From the NCBI GenBank assembly GCA_037954235.1, contig JBBMOA010000004.1, forward strand, positions 6,897,001 through 6,961,000: a stretch of 64,000 nucleotides of DNA. The letters are read 5' to 3'. Under the pieces are notes generated by a model. The model had not been told where the DNA came from. It ran no database searches and saw nothing but the letters and a program-made list of their open reading frames with translations. The translations under genes and the position numbers were made by a program. Source of the stretch: Aulostomus chinensis (taxonomy: Eukaryota; Chordata; Actinopteri; Syngnathiformes; Aulostomidae). Position 1 is the first letter of the stretch; every line of letters begins with the position of its first letter. Shown in pieces: positions 12,901 to 24,924 of this stretch.

Positions 12901-15900
12901 GTGAAAGGTGAATGGTGCTTCTTCTCTCTCTTCTTTCAACACTGTATGTAAAGCACTTGGAGCTGCCTTCTCAGTATGAAAGGTGCCACATAAATATAGA
13001 TTGGTATGATTATCATTATCTGTTTACTCAAGAATCTCAAAGCCGGCTCCGACGACTATCAGAGCTACAATCATTTATCAGAGTTAACTTCACTTCCTCC
13101 CACCAGCGTCTCTGGCCGGGGGCACTGAATCGATGGAGCGGTAACTTCCTGTCCTTGATGACCCTCGCAGACACAAACGCCACACCTGGGTTTTCATTCC
13201 CACTTGACTTATCACGGACTCTCCTGTTGACTGTCCCCGCACAACCCAGAGATGCTGGGTCAAAAACAAGCCAGAAACGGGAGAATGGCTGCTTGGACCC
13301 ACTGAGCACGACACTGCGAAACCATTCCGTTAGTTCAAAATAAATGTGACTCCTCTCACCACCAGTGGCTCGCCTCTGCTCAGCTGGTTCACCGCAGCAG
13401 TTTGACGTGCAGAGATAATCACATGACTTGGATTTTGTTGACAGTAAAATTCCCTTTTTTTCCAATTCTGAGGAGAAGTGTCACCATGGCTGCGCTCAAC
13501 AACAACAACAACAACAGAGCCATTGTCCAGCGACAGACTCAAGCCCTGCCACAGAAATCTGACATCTGAAGCCTCCTTCATGAATCTCGCTCTGCTCCTT
13601 CAAGAACAAACTTCACCCAACCGGACCAGACGGGTTGGGTGCTATTCCACGGAAATGATGCATTACAGAGGACAGAGCGTTGACTTTTTGCTGTTTTAAG
13701 GAATACGTGGTGGTGCACAGGTCTGGGTGTGACATGAATTAAACATGAGGAATGTGTGGAGGGAAGAGAAGAGACAGTCTGTTGTGCTACTGGAGCGCAG
13801 CGGCGTGACAGACTGAGGCAGTAGGGACCTCTGCTGGCTGGCTGAGGAAGCACCTCACAAAGACTGACAAGCATGTATGATATCATGATCTGGGTGAATG
13901 CTCTTCCTGATTGGTTGCAGGGTGTATATCCTGAGATAAGGAGCAGTTCCAGTGGATGTGCAGCAGTGGTGTGGTAAAAGTCTCTGCTTAAAACTGATGT
14001 TTCAAATTCAAAGACAGGTTGATGGGGCACTGAGGGACGACACTAAAAGTTGCAGCGGTGGGATCCGTCCTGGCTCAGCTCAGCTCAGCTGTGACCAGTG
14101 TTACCAGCACACTGTCCACCCAAGCAGCAGCAGGTTTCACACTCGCACGTTGTAAGTAACTGCAAGTTTCAACAAACCTCTCAAATCCTGCAGGTCTTTG
14201 ATGGAGTTCATGGGTGGCTTGTCAGCCCCCCCTCACTTGGAGTGCAGAACTCATAAAAGACAGAAAAACGCAGTAGTGGCCGTCGTTCTCATTTCTTCCT
14301 TTCATTCGCTGGGAATGTCTTTCTTCTCCTTGATGAACAAACAACCAAATCTACACTGTGATACAAACCGAATCCATAATAGCACCTCGCTGATCATCTC
14401 ACCCTAGTTGCTCTCCAACTTGCTCGTTCAGGCTGCAGCCATCACTTCACACACTCATATCTTAACCATCTTGATGCTCACTGCGCTGCTCTGGACAATT
14501 GTACATGTTTTCTGTCAAAGAGTCTGGCTGGTAGAGGCTCAATGTCACACATCTATTTTGAGTCCTAAACGCATGTGATGTGAGCGCTGCTGAGCCCTGC
14601 AGTCACAGGACATAAAAGCTTCGACCTTTGGATCCACGGCAAGAAACTCTCCTTCACTCTCCTTTAATTGCATATTTTCTTAAAATAAAAACAACTCAAA
14701 TGATGTGGACGAGGCATCAGCATTAAAAAGCCCTGCAACAGGGCTTAGGAGGGAGAAGAACCCATCTGTTACCATCCATCCACCCATCCAATAATCATCT
14801 ATCCATCCCTCCATCTTCTCCCTCTCCTCCTGTTGAGGGTGGTGGGGGTGGAGCCTATCCCAGCAGCCTTCCCCCTGGACAGGTCACCAGTCCATGGCAG
14901 GGCCAACACATAGAGACAGACAACCATTGGCTCTCCCAGCCACGCCTACGGTCAATTTAGAGTCTGGATTAACCTGGTCCCTCTTGATGTCTTTGGACTG
15001 TGGAGGAAGCTGGATTACCAGAGAGAACCCAGCAGGAACAGGGAGAACATGGAGACTCACCCAGAAAGACCCCGTGCTGCAGCCGGGGCTCCACCCACAA
15101 CCCTCTTGATGGGGGGCCACCGTGAGGACCACTGCTCCACTGCACTGCTCACCAATCTGTTTCATCAGGTTTTCAGTTACTGATGTGGAACATGCTATCA
15201 GATCATTAGCTTTCTGGCAAATATCTGATCAGATTCATACCCATCCCAAAAGCATCCTACAGTGCCACCCACTGACTGGAACCACTTCCACTGCATGAGA
15301 ACCTGCTGGGATCGTACTGATAGTCCAGGTACGAGTCACACCCTCAACTGTTACCAGAGAGTTACTGTGTTGCTTTTTAATTGCACGAAAATATAATCAT
15401 TGGTCTAAAAAAAAGGCCCTTGGGTATAACAGCTCTCTGTGGGATAATGGAAACAGACATACTTTACAGCTTCGAAACACTTAAAGGAAAATTCTCACTG
15501 GATAGAAAAGATTTTTACAGATACCTACAACTACGTTATTTTTTTAACAAGGTAAAACACACAACAGAGACAAGTAGTGGTTTGGTTGAACTGATGAGGA
15601 AAGCATATGAATCTAAGGATACTAAGAGAATTATTTCACTCCTGTATAGAGAACTCTCTCACCTGAAACAATGTTCAACTCTGTATATTAAAACACTGGG
15701 AGAGGGAAGGAGGGATAAACATTTCTGAGGAAGAATGGACGGTAATGTGGAGAAACCAGTGGAAATGTACGAGTTCACAGAGGCGGAGAGAGTTTGGGTG
15801 GAGAAGTCTGATAAGGTTTTTTATAACACCCTCTCAGAAAGCCCATTATGATGGAAACCCTCCGCCTTGCTGGCGAAAATGTGGGAATTTAAATGCCAAC

Positions 15901-18900
15901 CATTATCATGTTTTTTGGAATTGTAGTGTCATTATTGAATTTTGGAAAGAAATACATAAAGATATCCAGCATGTCTTTACTTGTCAATTTCCATTTGAAA
16001 TTAAGACTATTTTCTTTGGGCTGTTACCTCAAGAATGGAGGAAAAAAGACAAATATCTGTTAAATGTGTTGCTCACAGCTGCAAAAAAATCCATCACTAA
16101 AAAATGGATGTTGCAAGAAAGGCCGACCCTGAATGAGTGGATGGACATTAAAGTGGATATTTACAAAATGGAGAAGATCACAGCCTCTGTTCACCAAACA
16201 CTGGACCTGTTCTCATCACGGTGGGAAAAATGGAAAATATATGCAAGACCGCGCAGACCAGAACTCTTTCCTTCAGTTATGTAATTGCTGTACTTACAGG
16301 AGACAACCTACTCCCTCCCTGTTCTGTTTTTATTTTATGTTGTCATTTTATTGAAAAACTGTCAATAAAAAGATAATTAAAAAAAAAAAAGGCCCTTGGA
16401 TGTGTCCAGTGCCATGTCTGCCCTCCTTGGTCTTCTTCATGTCCTGATAGCAGACAACTCATCGCCAGGTCAGCAGCAGCATCGAACCCAGGAAATGCAT
16501 CCAGTGAAGAGGACATTCAGAGGAGTGAAGACTGAATCTGAATACTTTCAGGGGTTGATGCACAATTACTAGTATATAAATCAAAAACAAGATGACCAGA
16601 GATTGTGGTTGTTGAGACAGGAGCTGAACCATGAACGGAAATGTAATTTAAATGACAACAACATTGCTAACATTTTCACTATCAGTCAAAATGTCCCATT
16701 TAGATTTCTGCTAAATCTTTCAGACGTACACCAAACTTTACAAATTTTAGCAGCTAGGTTTGGGCATTTAATTGAAAATCTATCAATAACTGACTTTGTA
16801 CTTGTTCCTCACAACCCTACAGAAACGTCTACCAGTTGAAGCAGCTCTCAAACAGGAAAGACGACACAAACATTCACACGTGAGAGAAACCTTCATTAAT
16901 TGATACTGAGAACCAGCAACTCATAATTTGGTTTACAGTTTCTGTTTCACAGTTCGGCATAGAATTTACCAGAGAGTTAGGACAGTGTAAAAACTACAAA
17001 ATAATCATTCACTTATAGTAGTTGAGGTAAAACTTTGAACTAATCGCGCTTATTGCCGTCATTTTGCTGAGTTACTGAACTGTCAGCAGAGACTGGAGAC
17101 AGAGTTTCGGAGAGTCCTGCAGTGCAAATGTGTGAAGTATCAGGGAGGAACTGCTGGCAATGCATGAAATAAATGGACTCTGAAAAGACAGAACAGAGCA
17201 GTGCAGCCTGCAGGGATTCTCCAACAGATCCAGGTTGAATAAATAGAAATCAAAATGGCGTCTCAGTGTGCGTTTCTTGGGTTTTAGCTAATACTTTCTA
17301 ATGAAGGTACAAGCTGCAAGGTATCATACCTGAGGCTACATCACATGCTTTTAGGGATATTTCTTGCAGCGATAATCGAATCTACGCAAGACAGTTATGG
17401 TTTCATGAGGCAGTGATTCACCTACCCAGGCACTTGTAGAGGCCCTGGCTGATCCCGGCCAGGATCGCCAAGGTAATGAGGTCACCAAAACTGGCTGCAA
17501 TGGGTGTGGCAACATTGTCTGGATTGATGCCCGTCTTCTTTGAGCCCACAATCACACCCACCATGATGAACCCTGAACAAGACAGGAGGGAGGAGCACAG
17601 CCAATTAGACACGAGGGGACTGGAGGGACGAGCTGCAGCGAGAGGACAGAGGTGGCCCGGCCTCTCACCAGGGACAGTACAAACACTTCAGTTTCAACTA
17701 GTGACCCTCTGTTGGTGCTGTGTGTTTACCCTGCAGCAGGGAGGCTATGAAGGCTGTGGCCACGCTGCTGGAGCACAGCAGCACAGCATGGCTCATCTGG
17801 AACTTTCCCTCTGGAATCCAACCAAGAACCACGGCTGCGACAGCTGCCAAGAAACCCACCACAGTGGCCTGAACCTGAAGGACAGAGGAAGTGAGACAGT
17901 GAGGAGCGATGAACGGCTTTCACTGCCTCCAGGGGCAGCACAGGCTTTCCCCTAGGTTTTTAATGCTGTAATTAAAAGTTTGTTTAAGTCATTATTACGC
18001 AACACTCGCTGCAGGCCAATTGTGAAACATCAAACTGCTCATCAAAACAAGATTGTGCTGTTGCAAGGGCTACAGAGTATTTATCAGTGAGTGGGTGTGT
18101 GATTAGCAGAGCCTGAACTCAGTCCGGCTACGCAGACAGACGTCTGAGTGAACGCCCACCTCGGCTCGGCTTATATAATGTTGGGAGTTTACTGGACCGC
18201 AGGGAAGGACGTGTCTTTACACAGCACCTCATCCTGCACATGGCAGCTCAAAGTGCTTCACACATTTGATCGTTTTCATGAACAAAGATGGAAAACAAAG
18301 CTGGAAATGTCTAAATACCACAAGAGAGAAGTGATGTACACGAACAAAGAAGCAAAAACTGCCATCGCTGGAGGAAAAGGAAACGCTGGTGAAAGTTCAA
18401 GGCAGGGTTACCTGTTTCAGGGCCAGGTTGCCTATGATTAGATTCCACTTCTCTATGGGAGAATCCATCTTCCCCACATTCACCTGTGTTGGAAAGTACA
18501 AGGTGACACACAAGAAGGGAATCAAATAAGCATTTGTATGTTTTTTGTGACTTAAACCTCATCAGTCCATCTGCATGTATTTTTAGACACAATCTCAGTT
18601 TCAGTGAACAAACTGCCTTTTTGGAGTTGCACACTGTCCCCTCTTCCATGACATCATCGCACAGAATCAAACGAAATCATAGATTCCAGCCTTCAAACTC
18701 CCACAAAATAATCTCTAGTAAATGCTAACAGCCGATATCAGCAAACTCCAGTCTGCACGTCTCCACGAATCCCTGTGGTGGGCGTTTATTTACATCCTGA
18801 AATTATACCAACAATATCCCATTCCAATATGAATGGAACCCCCCCAATAGCAACCACCACAAATACACCAAATACTGTGGCAAACACTGATGAAAGGTCC

Positions 18901-21388
18901 GGATGGAATCACATTCTATCATCTGTCTTTGTCGTCAGCAATAATCTCAACATTTTGAGAACGGAAGGAGAAAAGGAGAGCCGGTCCTCTGTGCTGGCGC
19001 CAGGTGTCTGCGTGTGCTCACAGCGCTGCAGCTTCGTTACCACAACTCAAGTCCAGCTTTAAGCGGGACTGAACGTCCTGTCCAGGGACGCCGTGCTGGT
19101 CTGCAGCTCCAGCCTACCACCACCACCACCACAGCCAGGAATCCAACACCACTTCTTCAATATTTGATTTTTCAAACAACTACAAACTCTAACTCAACGT
19201 AACGAGACTCCGGGGTCTTGTGTGGTTCTGGAGTTTTGGAGCCTGTACTATTTAAAAAACTGTTTCTTTAATTTTGACACATCCATGATGTAATTTTTTC
19301 AGAGTCTATCCCATTGGGTGAGAGGTGGGTGCATCCGGGATTTTGTGTATTTCAGTATGAAGGAAACGTCAATATCATATAAACTCCTTTTTATACACTG
19401 AATACTGGCAACAGCAGATACCAGCTGACGGCCAAATCAGCTGTGAAGCGTCAGACAAGACTCCAACGGACGCAGCACTCAGGATCTACAAATGGCTTTC
19501 TGAGTCTATTTGCTTGGTTGAACTCAACTAAAACAGACAAGCGTCATTTTAATGAACAGCAAGAACAAAATATTACTCAGAGAAAAAGCCATTTGGCAAC
19601 ATTTGTGCACGGTTCAACACAATAACAGTGACCTTTGCTGTGGTTATGTAACTGACATGGTGATTCCAGTGCTTGTGCAGTACTACTTCCATACACCTTT
19701 AAGTCAAAAGAAAAAAGTAAAAAGTCTTAGGGTTCCAAATATTACATTAATTTTTCAACAAAAAGTACATACATCTGTAACAGAAATATGAATCAAAGCA
19801 TCCTGCAGGGCCGACCACAAACTGTTAGACATCTTCAACTGGTCATAAACAAAACCTGTTTCCAATTCCAGGAGCTGGTTTCCAGGGCCTCGTTCGTCCC
19901 AGCTGAGATCATACAGGCTTTTTCTTTCAGCCTCCTCAAAGTTCAATGACCATCTGGAGACCAAAGGTATCGACGACTGCATGAAGCTGAGATGAGCAAT
20001 TGTTCTTGGAGCAGGTTCCCTGGGCCTGGACCAGCTCCCATCAATCTCCCACCGTTCATCAACATTTCTTCACTGACTAGTTCAACCACCCACATCAATT
20101 CCAGCTAAATCTAACCGTCGGCCTTAGCCGGAGGAGTAACATGAAGACGGATTGGGTTTGTTTGGGAGACCACTGAGGTGAGTCAGCTTGGCTCTGTGTG
20201 TTGACACAAGACTGGGAATGTGGAGCCTGAATGTGGTGAGCCAGGGGCCGACAGGAAGAGCAAACAAAGGGGGAATTCTGCTCCATCGCTGCTGCTTCTT
20301 CCTCCACCCAAGTCTAAAGACTGGAGACAAACACAGAAAGACTGGGACTGGGTGTGTGGATGAAATGGGTCTGTTGTAGGGCGCTAGAGTCGCAGCAAGC
20401 AAACCTGCTCAGGATTCTCTCATTAGTCTGCAGAAACAGTTCAAGAGGCTCCAGAGTCAACCTTACTAGTAATTAATCAGAACTAAAAGTGGCGACACAC
20501 CCACTGACAAACAAGGTCAGTATTTCACACCTTCGCATGACAACATCATGCAGCTCTCGTAGAAAGACAAGTCATGTACTCCTCATCCCCAGAGCCAGAT
20601 AAGACGATCGGGACCCTTGAGAACCATGATAGTTAGCTTAGCACAAGCTATGGTAACAGGTGGGAAGTGTTAGCATACCTCCGTTTGACCTGTTCACCTT
20701 CCACACCTGTTCTTCAACTGGCTCAGGTTCAGGGTCCAGCAGTGATCCTACTCATCCTCTCTGACCAAGTCGGCCATGATTAGTAGCCACAGTCGCTCTT
20801 CTAGTCATCAACAAACATTTTGTTTTGTTGAGGTGCTGCGTCAAATAACTGCGACCCGTCCAGAAATGAGCTCCAACAGTCTCACAATATAGCAAATACC
20901 ACACACAACCCTAGTTTAGAGACTTCTGATGGGGATATGCCAACATTCCCCACCCACCTCCACTCTGTATGCTAGGCTAACAAGCGTGGGCTCAGCTCCC
21001 TAATGCAGCGCAGAGAAGGGTATCGATCCTCGAACAAAGGATTTTGTCTCCCAATAGCTGGAATGTTCTTCAATCAAAGGTGAACCCTTTGCCAGAGGAC
21101 AGTCAGCTGGTGGAAATCAGGTTGGAGTGTGAACAAAACTACCAAAGTGCTGTTCAGGACAACGCTGTGGAAAAGCCTGAAAAGCCAGTTGAGTCAGCAA
21201 ATCAAACATCTTAAGAGGACGAGCGCTCACATCAATCCGAGACAGCACAACAGCATTCTGGGAGAATCTGAGGTGAAGCTCTCCAGCGACAGGATGATTC
21301 TTTGATACACCCCGAGGAAAGTAGCAGCGTTGATTTCCATGACCATTTTATTGATATTAAAAACTTGATTTTGTTAGTTTTCAGAACT

Positions 21389-21470
<82 letters not shown>

Positions 21471-24400
21471 CTCTAACCGCCGTGGAGAGCCTGGAGGCCA
21501 GTGTCATCTCCAGGTTTCCCTTCAGGCCCAGCAGTGCAGGAACCAGGATGAAGATCTCGGTGATGTGCTGGAACGCCTCCCAGTGCTGGAACACACAACG
21601 TTCTGTTAACGCGTGTTCTGACGCTCGCTATCCCTGAGATAAGGGAAACCTCTCATTTGAATTAGAACCTTTGAACTTGACTCAGCCAACTGGCAGGTCC
21701 CTTTTGCCGGTGACTCGGTGTAACTGTTGAGGTGTTTAAAACTGTAACCAAACATTAGAATGTGGGTAAAGACAACACACCCTAACACACCCTGACTCGC
21801 TCCTCCACACCCACCACCTGTCAAACGGGGGAGTGACTCATTGTGCAGCACCATCTTGGCCCACTGACTGAAAGCATATCCACAAATATTGAGATTTTCA
21901 TGCACAGAGGACACAATGTTGGTTCCATCTTCTCCACTTTATATCAGTGGAGTTCAAACATGGCGATCTGAGAAAGTCATTCATCGGTAAACAATGAAAG
22001 ACAGAACAAGAGAGCGACCATCATCACACACAAGACCTTGAAGTCATGTGACCCTGGTGTAGCTCCTCCCTAGGCTAACGTTAGCTTAGCACTGCTAACG
22101 TAGCATCCAGGCTTCCAGCATCATCAGAGGGTTCATTAGTGAAGATGATCTTGATGAACTGAACCTGGAAGATCATCAACTTTTGTTCACCAGAGCTGAT
22201 TTACTGATTCAATCACCCACAATCACATGGAGCGATCCTATTGGCTGCTGGGAGGAACCAGGAGATGACCACTTCCTGTTGGTGGAGGAACCATGGACTA
22301 CTTCCTGTTGGACTACAAACACACCTCCTCCTTGCATCACACTACAGGAAGGTGGGGGGTGCAGCTTCTTCATACACAGTGAGGATACTGAGCCTTGATT
22401 CAGTATTTACCTCGCATCTCTGGTCATTGGTGAACTTCTGTTACTCGTTTTAATTCACTGTAAACTCAATCTGTGCTTGGGTTGCAGACCTACAGTGGGA
22501 CTAGTGAGTACTGAAGCAGTGGGGGGCAGCGTGAGGAGGTGGGGCAGCATGAGGAGGTGGGGCAGCGTGAGGAGGTGGGGCAGCGTGAGGAGGTGGGGCA
22601 GCGTGAGGAGGTGGGGCAGCGTGAGGAGGTGGGGGCAGTGTGAGGAGGTGGGGCAGCGTGAGGAGGTGGGGCAGCGTGAGGAGGTGGGGGCAGCGTGAGG
22701 AGGTGGAGCAGCGTGAGGAGGTGGGGGCAGCGTGAGGTGGTGGAGCAGCGTGAGGAGGTGGGGCAGCGTGAGGAGGAGGGGGCAGCGTGAGGAGGTGGGG
22801 CAGCGTGAGGAGGTGGGGCAGCGTGAGGAGGTGGGGCAGCGTGAGGAGGTGGGGCAGCGTGAGGAGGTGGGGCAGCGTGAGGAGGTGGGGCAGCGTGAGG
22901 AGGTGGGGCAGCGTGAGGAGGTGGGGCAGCGTGAGGAGGTGGGGCAGCGTGAGGAGGTGGGGCAGCGTGAGGAGGTGGGGCAGTGTGAGGAGGTGGGGCA
23001 GTGTGAGGAGGTGGGGCAGCGTGATCTGACTTCAGCCACCAACTTAAGCACCAGTCTGTGGACGGGGAGTCTGATGAACCTGTACTTCTAGAGGACACAA
23101 CTGCTGGAGTTCTACTTCTATTTCTGCTGTCTTTGCTGCTCGTGTGGTCACAAACTTAAGCGCGTTGTTGCCCTCACTTCTGTAGTGGTGACATCATCCC
23201 TCGTCTCAGTCAATCATTTGCCGTGTGATGTCATACCTGGCAGCGGCAATGCCATATCGTTACCCCCCCCCCCCCATAACACCTCAGTGGGACGTTATTC
23301 TGTTAGTTTGCACCAAGTGCTTCTCCTGGGTTAAATGATGAACCCTGCCAGCATCGACGTCTTGAATTTTGATTTGTGAATTGAAACATTTCCCCATCTC
23401 CATTAGTAGTGTTCAGCTTTGGTAACAGTCAGAATCAAGTGTTCCTTCTTTAGAGCCGTGGTTCTTTTGGCTTGACTCACCAGACTCTAACTGATGTACT
23501 ATTAATGTCACATCATTCTAATTAATCATCATTCATCAAATCATCATCAAGTATTGTGACACACGTTTACTTCGTCTCTGTGACCCTGCCCAGCAGCGCT
23601 CATCCTCTCTACAGATCTGATCCGAGATCAGAGGTAACAGAGTACATGTACTGTACTGCAGTGGACTCTTTACTCCCAACCTTCCAACAGAAATATCTTT
23701 ACTTTGTACTTATCTTTTAAAAACTTGGTACTTTGGTTTGTTACTTTGGTTGTGATACACAGACAAAAACAAGCTAATAAGAAAACAAACCAGTTGAGTG
23801 TAAAGGGTCAGAGAACTTATTCACTGTCTGGCATGCAGGTGGCGCTAATGTATCTAAACGTTGGTCCCCGCCTGCCAAAACGTACACCTCTGAATTCACT
23901 CGTTTTAAAGAAGGTGGAGCATCAAGGCGAGTGACGACGTGGATTAAAGTGAACCAAGCAACACTGCAGGCGGAACCAGGAAGAGAGGTGAGGTCAAATA
24001 ACCGGACAACGCATGGCGGCAAACTGGACCGTGATGTGTATCTGGAGGTCCTCGCCAAGACAGAGCCCAAGCAGATCTTTTCCAGTACGTTGTCAGACAC
24101 CACTACTCCTCCTCCTCCTAACAACAACAACAACAATAATAAGAATAATAATAAGAATAATTATTATTATTATTATTACTCTAGTCCTGCGAGTGCCTGA
24201 GCTTACTCTGAAGCCGTGGTCCGTGTCCCTGTCACTGCTGGTCATCAATCAACCCTTCAGCCTTTTATACCAAACAAGTTGGGTAATTTGAGCTCAGACG
24301 CAGAAACTCCTGGATAATCCGTTAAGTCTTCATTGCCTAACGCTGCTGTTTGAATAGACGCTGTTTAGTCGCTCAGCCTACCTGCACAATATCCAGCACC

Positions 24401-24924
24401 ATACCAGCTGATACGGTTCCGAATCCTGCCAACAGGAAAGGCACAAGGATCTGTAATGCCATGGCCAGAGGCGACTCCTTTGGCATGTTCTGCTCAGCAG
24501 ATCCCAGCCCTTCCTCCTCCTCATCCTCCTCCTCTTGGTCTGCCTCCTCCCCAGACAGCCTCCTCTCAGCTAACATGGGCTCCATTTCAGAGTAGCCTCC
24601 ATCACCACAGTCAGATAGAGTCACAGAGGACCGAGAGGCCCGGTCCAGGAGCCGCCGGCTTTCTATGTGAGATGTCTCTTGTCGATAGCCATTCTGGAGC
24701 GAGGTGGCTTCGGGTTTAGCTCCGAGGTCCACCATGGCCAAGCGCTCCTCCTGTAGTTTGGTATAGCCGGTGGGGACCATGGTCTGGAGCAGAGAGGCAA
24801 CGCGCCCTGAGAAAACAGACTTCAGCGAGAGAGAACTCCACCCGCCACCTGTTCCACTCATACGCACAGTAAGGCTAGAGCCCAGGGACTCCCCTATCGC
24901 TCCTCCCAGACCCTGGATACTCAT
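375..24924 (-). CDS. slc41a2: Solute carrier family 41 member 2, Mg2+ transporter (3' end outside window)
   Basis: Membrane magnesium transporter of the SLC41 family, related to bacterial MgtE. Coding exons in transcript order: 24924-24382, 21585-21478, 18483-18412, 17874-17730, 17572-17426, 8746-8599, 8028-7949, 1522-1391, 523-375. All have GT-AG borders and phases agree, giving 508 residues. The first exon has a Ser-rich N-terminus, an acidic run at residues 125-138, and enters the first membrane segment (PFLLAGFGTVSAGMVLDIVQ). Later exons carry ILVPALLGLKGNLEMTLASR, GINPDNVATPIAASFGDLIT and SGWEPVITAMVIS, the two repeated MgtE-like domains. MDSPIEKWNLIIGNLALKQ and PGEVPDEARGCYYP fit SLC41A2 better than SLC41A1 or A3. 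The human protein has about 60 more residues, which I do not find in 1-374, so the last exon lies beyond the edge. The start at 24,924 is chosen because the N-terminus then aligns with the human one. I cannot tell slc41a2a from slc41a2b. Confidence 0.93.
524..1390. other. slc41a2 intron 8
   Basis: Intron between the eighth and ninth slc41a2 coding exons. I see no coding exon and no recognisable mobile element in it. Confidence 0.7.
3100..3480. repeat. AT-rich degenerate tandem repeat
   Basis: About 380 bp built from loosely repeated TTATTGATATATA-like words with variable spacing. Degenerate; no fixed period. Confidence 0.6.
3703..3722. repeat. (GT)n microsatellite
   Basis: Ten GT dinucleotides in slc41a2 intron 7. 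Confidence 0.9.
4955..4988. repeat. (TG)n microsatellite
   Basis: About 17 TG dinucleotides in slc41a2 intron 7. Confidence 0.9.
5423..5462. repeat. (GT)n(GC)n microsatellite
   Basis: GT run passing into alternating GC, a purine-pyrimidine alternation of about 40 bp that could adopt Z-DNA. Confidence 0.85.
6240..6850. promoter_or_regulatory. Candidate conserved non-coding element
   Basis: Intronic block with no simple repeats and dense homeodomain-type cores: CCAATTACC near 6,676, GCTAATTGTG near 6,707 and CCATTTAATTAAAAGC near 6,728. This texture is typical of vertebrate developmental enhancers. It is inferred from composition only; conservation cannot be seen here. Confidence 0.3.
6363..6400. 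repeat. 38-bp imperfect hairpin, copy 1
   Basis: Left arm AGAGGGGTAAAATGAA, six-base spacer, right arm TTCATTTGACCCCTCT. The arms are complementary at 15 of 16 positions. The same sequence recurs at 7,372-7,409 with one change, and the 12 bases that follow also match at 11 of 12. Confidence 0.85.
6925..6989. repeat. (AC)n microsatellite
   Basis: Long uninterrupted AC run of about 32 units in slc41a2 intron 7. Confidence 0.95.
7372..7409. repeat. 38-bp imperfect hairpin, copy 2
   Basis: Same orientation as the copy at 6,363-6,400, differing by one base in the right arm (TTCATTTAACCCCTCT). The arms again pair at 15 of 16 positions. Confidence 0.85.
8336..8415. repeat. 20-bp G-rich minisatellite
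   Basis: About four copies of a unit containing GAGGGAGGGAGGGGGACA in slc41a2 intron 6, about 180 bp from exon 6. The plus strand has many GGG runs 1-3 bases apart and could form a G-quadruplex; in the slc41a2 transcript the strand is C-rich. Confidence 0.85.
9321..9640 (-). mobile_element. tRNA-derived SINE, copy A (head-truncated)
   Basis: In minus orientation it carries the same body and (ATGG)n tail as the full element at 43,162-43,539, including the shared word GTCTTTGGACTGTGGAGGAA. The tail shows as CCATCC repeats near 9,321-9,350. The tRNA-like head is missing. Over about 270 bp it differs from copy B by only about three bases. Confidence 0.75.
10590..11130. promoter_or_regulatory. 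Candidate conserved non-coding element
   Basis: Intronic, repeat-free and AT-rich, with words such as CATTAATTCATCACG, GATCAATGATGAG and CTCTTAATGGGC. It has enhancer-like composition only; conservation is inferred, not seen. Confidence 0.25.
14771..15145 (-). mobile_element. tRNA-derived SINE, copy B
   Basis: Minus-strand copy of the family seen at 43,162. The CCAT tail lies at 14,771-14,810. The head end near 15,116-15,145 retains the complement of GCAGTGGTCCTCACGGTGGC. The body is about 99 percent identical to copy A at 9,362-9,636. Confidence 0.75.
15424..16390 (+). mobile_element. 5'-truncated L1-type LINE (ORF2 C-terminal part), frameshifted
   Basis: Retrotransposon fragment encoding the C-terminal part of an L1 ORF2 protein, downstream of the reverse transcriptase core. 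Two open segments, to 15,728 and from about 15,720 to 16,284, are joined by a one-base frameshift. The second holds the typical words ITPSQKAHYDGNPPPCWRKC and NANHYHVFWNC, a CCHC-type cysteine-histidine motif of vertebrate L1. An AATAAA signal and a poly(A) run end the element. A 17-bp direct repeat AAAAAAAAGGCCCTTGG flanks it at 15,407-15,423 and 16,383-16,399, as expected of target-primed insertion; the right copy overlaps the poly(A). It is a dead copy inside slc41a2 intron 5, antisense to the gene. Confidence 0.85.
20628..20690. repeat. Dispersed GTTAGCTTAGC repeat fragment
   Basis: Shares TAGTTAGCTTAGCACAA and GGTGGGAAGTGTTAGC with the single copy at 49,331-49,375 and, in reverse complement, with the 67-bp tandem array at 49,648. 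A shorter relic lies near 22,075-22,105. Confidence 0.6.
21390..21469. repeat. (TG)40 microsatellite next to a splice donor
   Basis: About 40 uninterrupted TG units. On the slc41a2 strand it begins nine bases after the donor of coding exon 2 (GCG then GTTAGAGA, exon end 21,478). Confidence 0.95.
22258..22345. repeat. Dispersed relative of the 43-bp minisatellite unit
   Basis: Contains GATGACCACTTCCTGTTGG and GGACTACAAACACACCTCC, the same words that form the array at 30,878-31,868, here without expansion. Confidence 0.75.
22521..23022. repeat. 18-bp G-rich minisatellite, about 28 copies
   Basis: Unit GGCAGCGTGAGGAGGTGG, nearly uniform, with one-base insertions at a few units. The period is a multiple of three, so long artificial open frames run through both strands. 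Lies in slc41a2 intron 1. Confidence 0.95.
24121..24179. repeat. (AAC)n/(AAT)n microsatellite
   Basis: AAC repeats pass into AAT and then TTA repeats, so the right half contains a self-complementary AATAATTATT core. Confidence 0.85.

Larger units (their letters stand above)
8747..17425. other. slc41a2 intron 5 (8.7 kb)
   Basis: Non-coding intron. It carries two nearly identical minus-strand SINE copies (about 9,321-9,640 and 14,771-15,145), a 5'-truncated L1 (15,424-16,390) and a homeodomain-motif-rich block at about 10,590-11,130. Short open frames in it match no family I know. Confidence 0.7.
18484..21477. other. slc41a2 intron 2
   Basis: Non-coding intron ending at the (TG)n tract beside exon 2. 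A diverged copy of the GTTAGCTTAGCACAA dispersed sequence (compare 49,322) lies near 20,630-20,690. No coding exon seen. Confidence 0.65.
21586..24381. other. slc41a2 intron 1
   Basis: Non-coding intron holding an 18-bp minisatellite (22,521-23,022), a single unit related to the rint1 43-bp minisatellite (about 22,258-22,345), a poly(C) run near 23,265 and an AAC/AAT microsatellite near 24,121. Confidence 0.65.

Noticed and set aside
22455..23098. Long open frames on both strands (about 200 codons) with six-residue repeats
   Set aside because: They are made entirely by an 18-bp minisatellite whose period is a multiple of three; no start context, splice sites or homologues.
24373..24719. Plus-strand Pro/Ser-rich open frames
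   Set aside because: Antisense shadow of the slc41a2 first coding exon, which encodes the acidic N-terminus.
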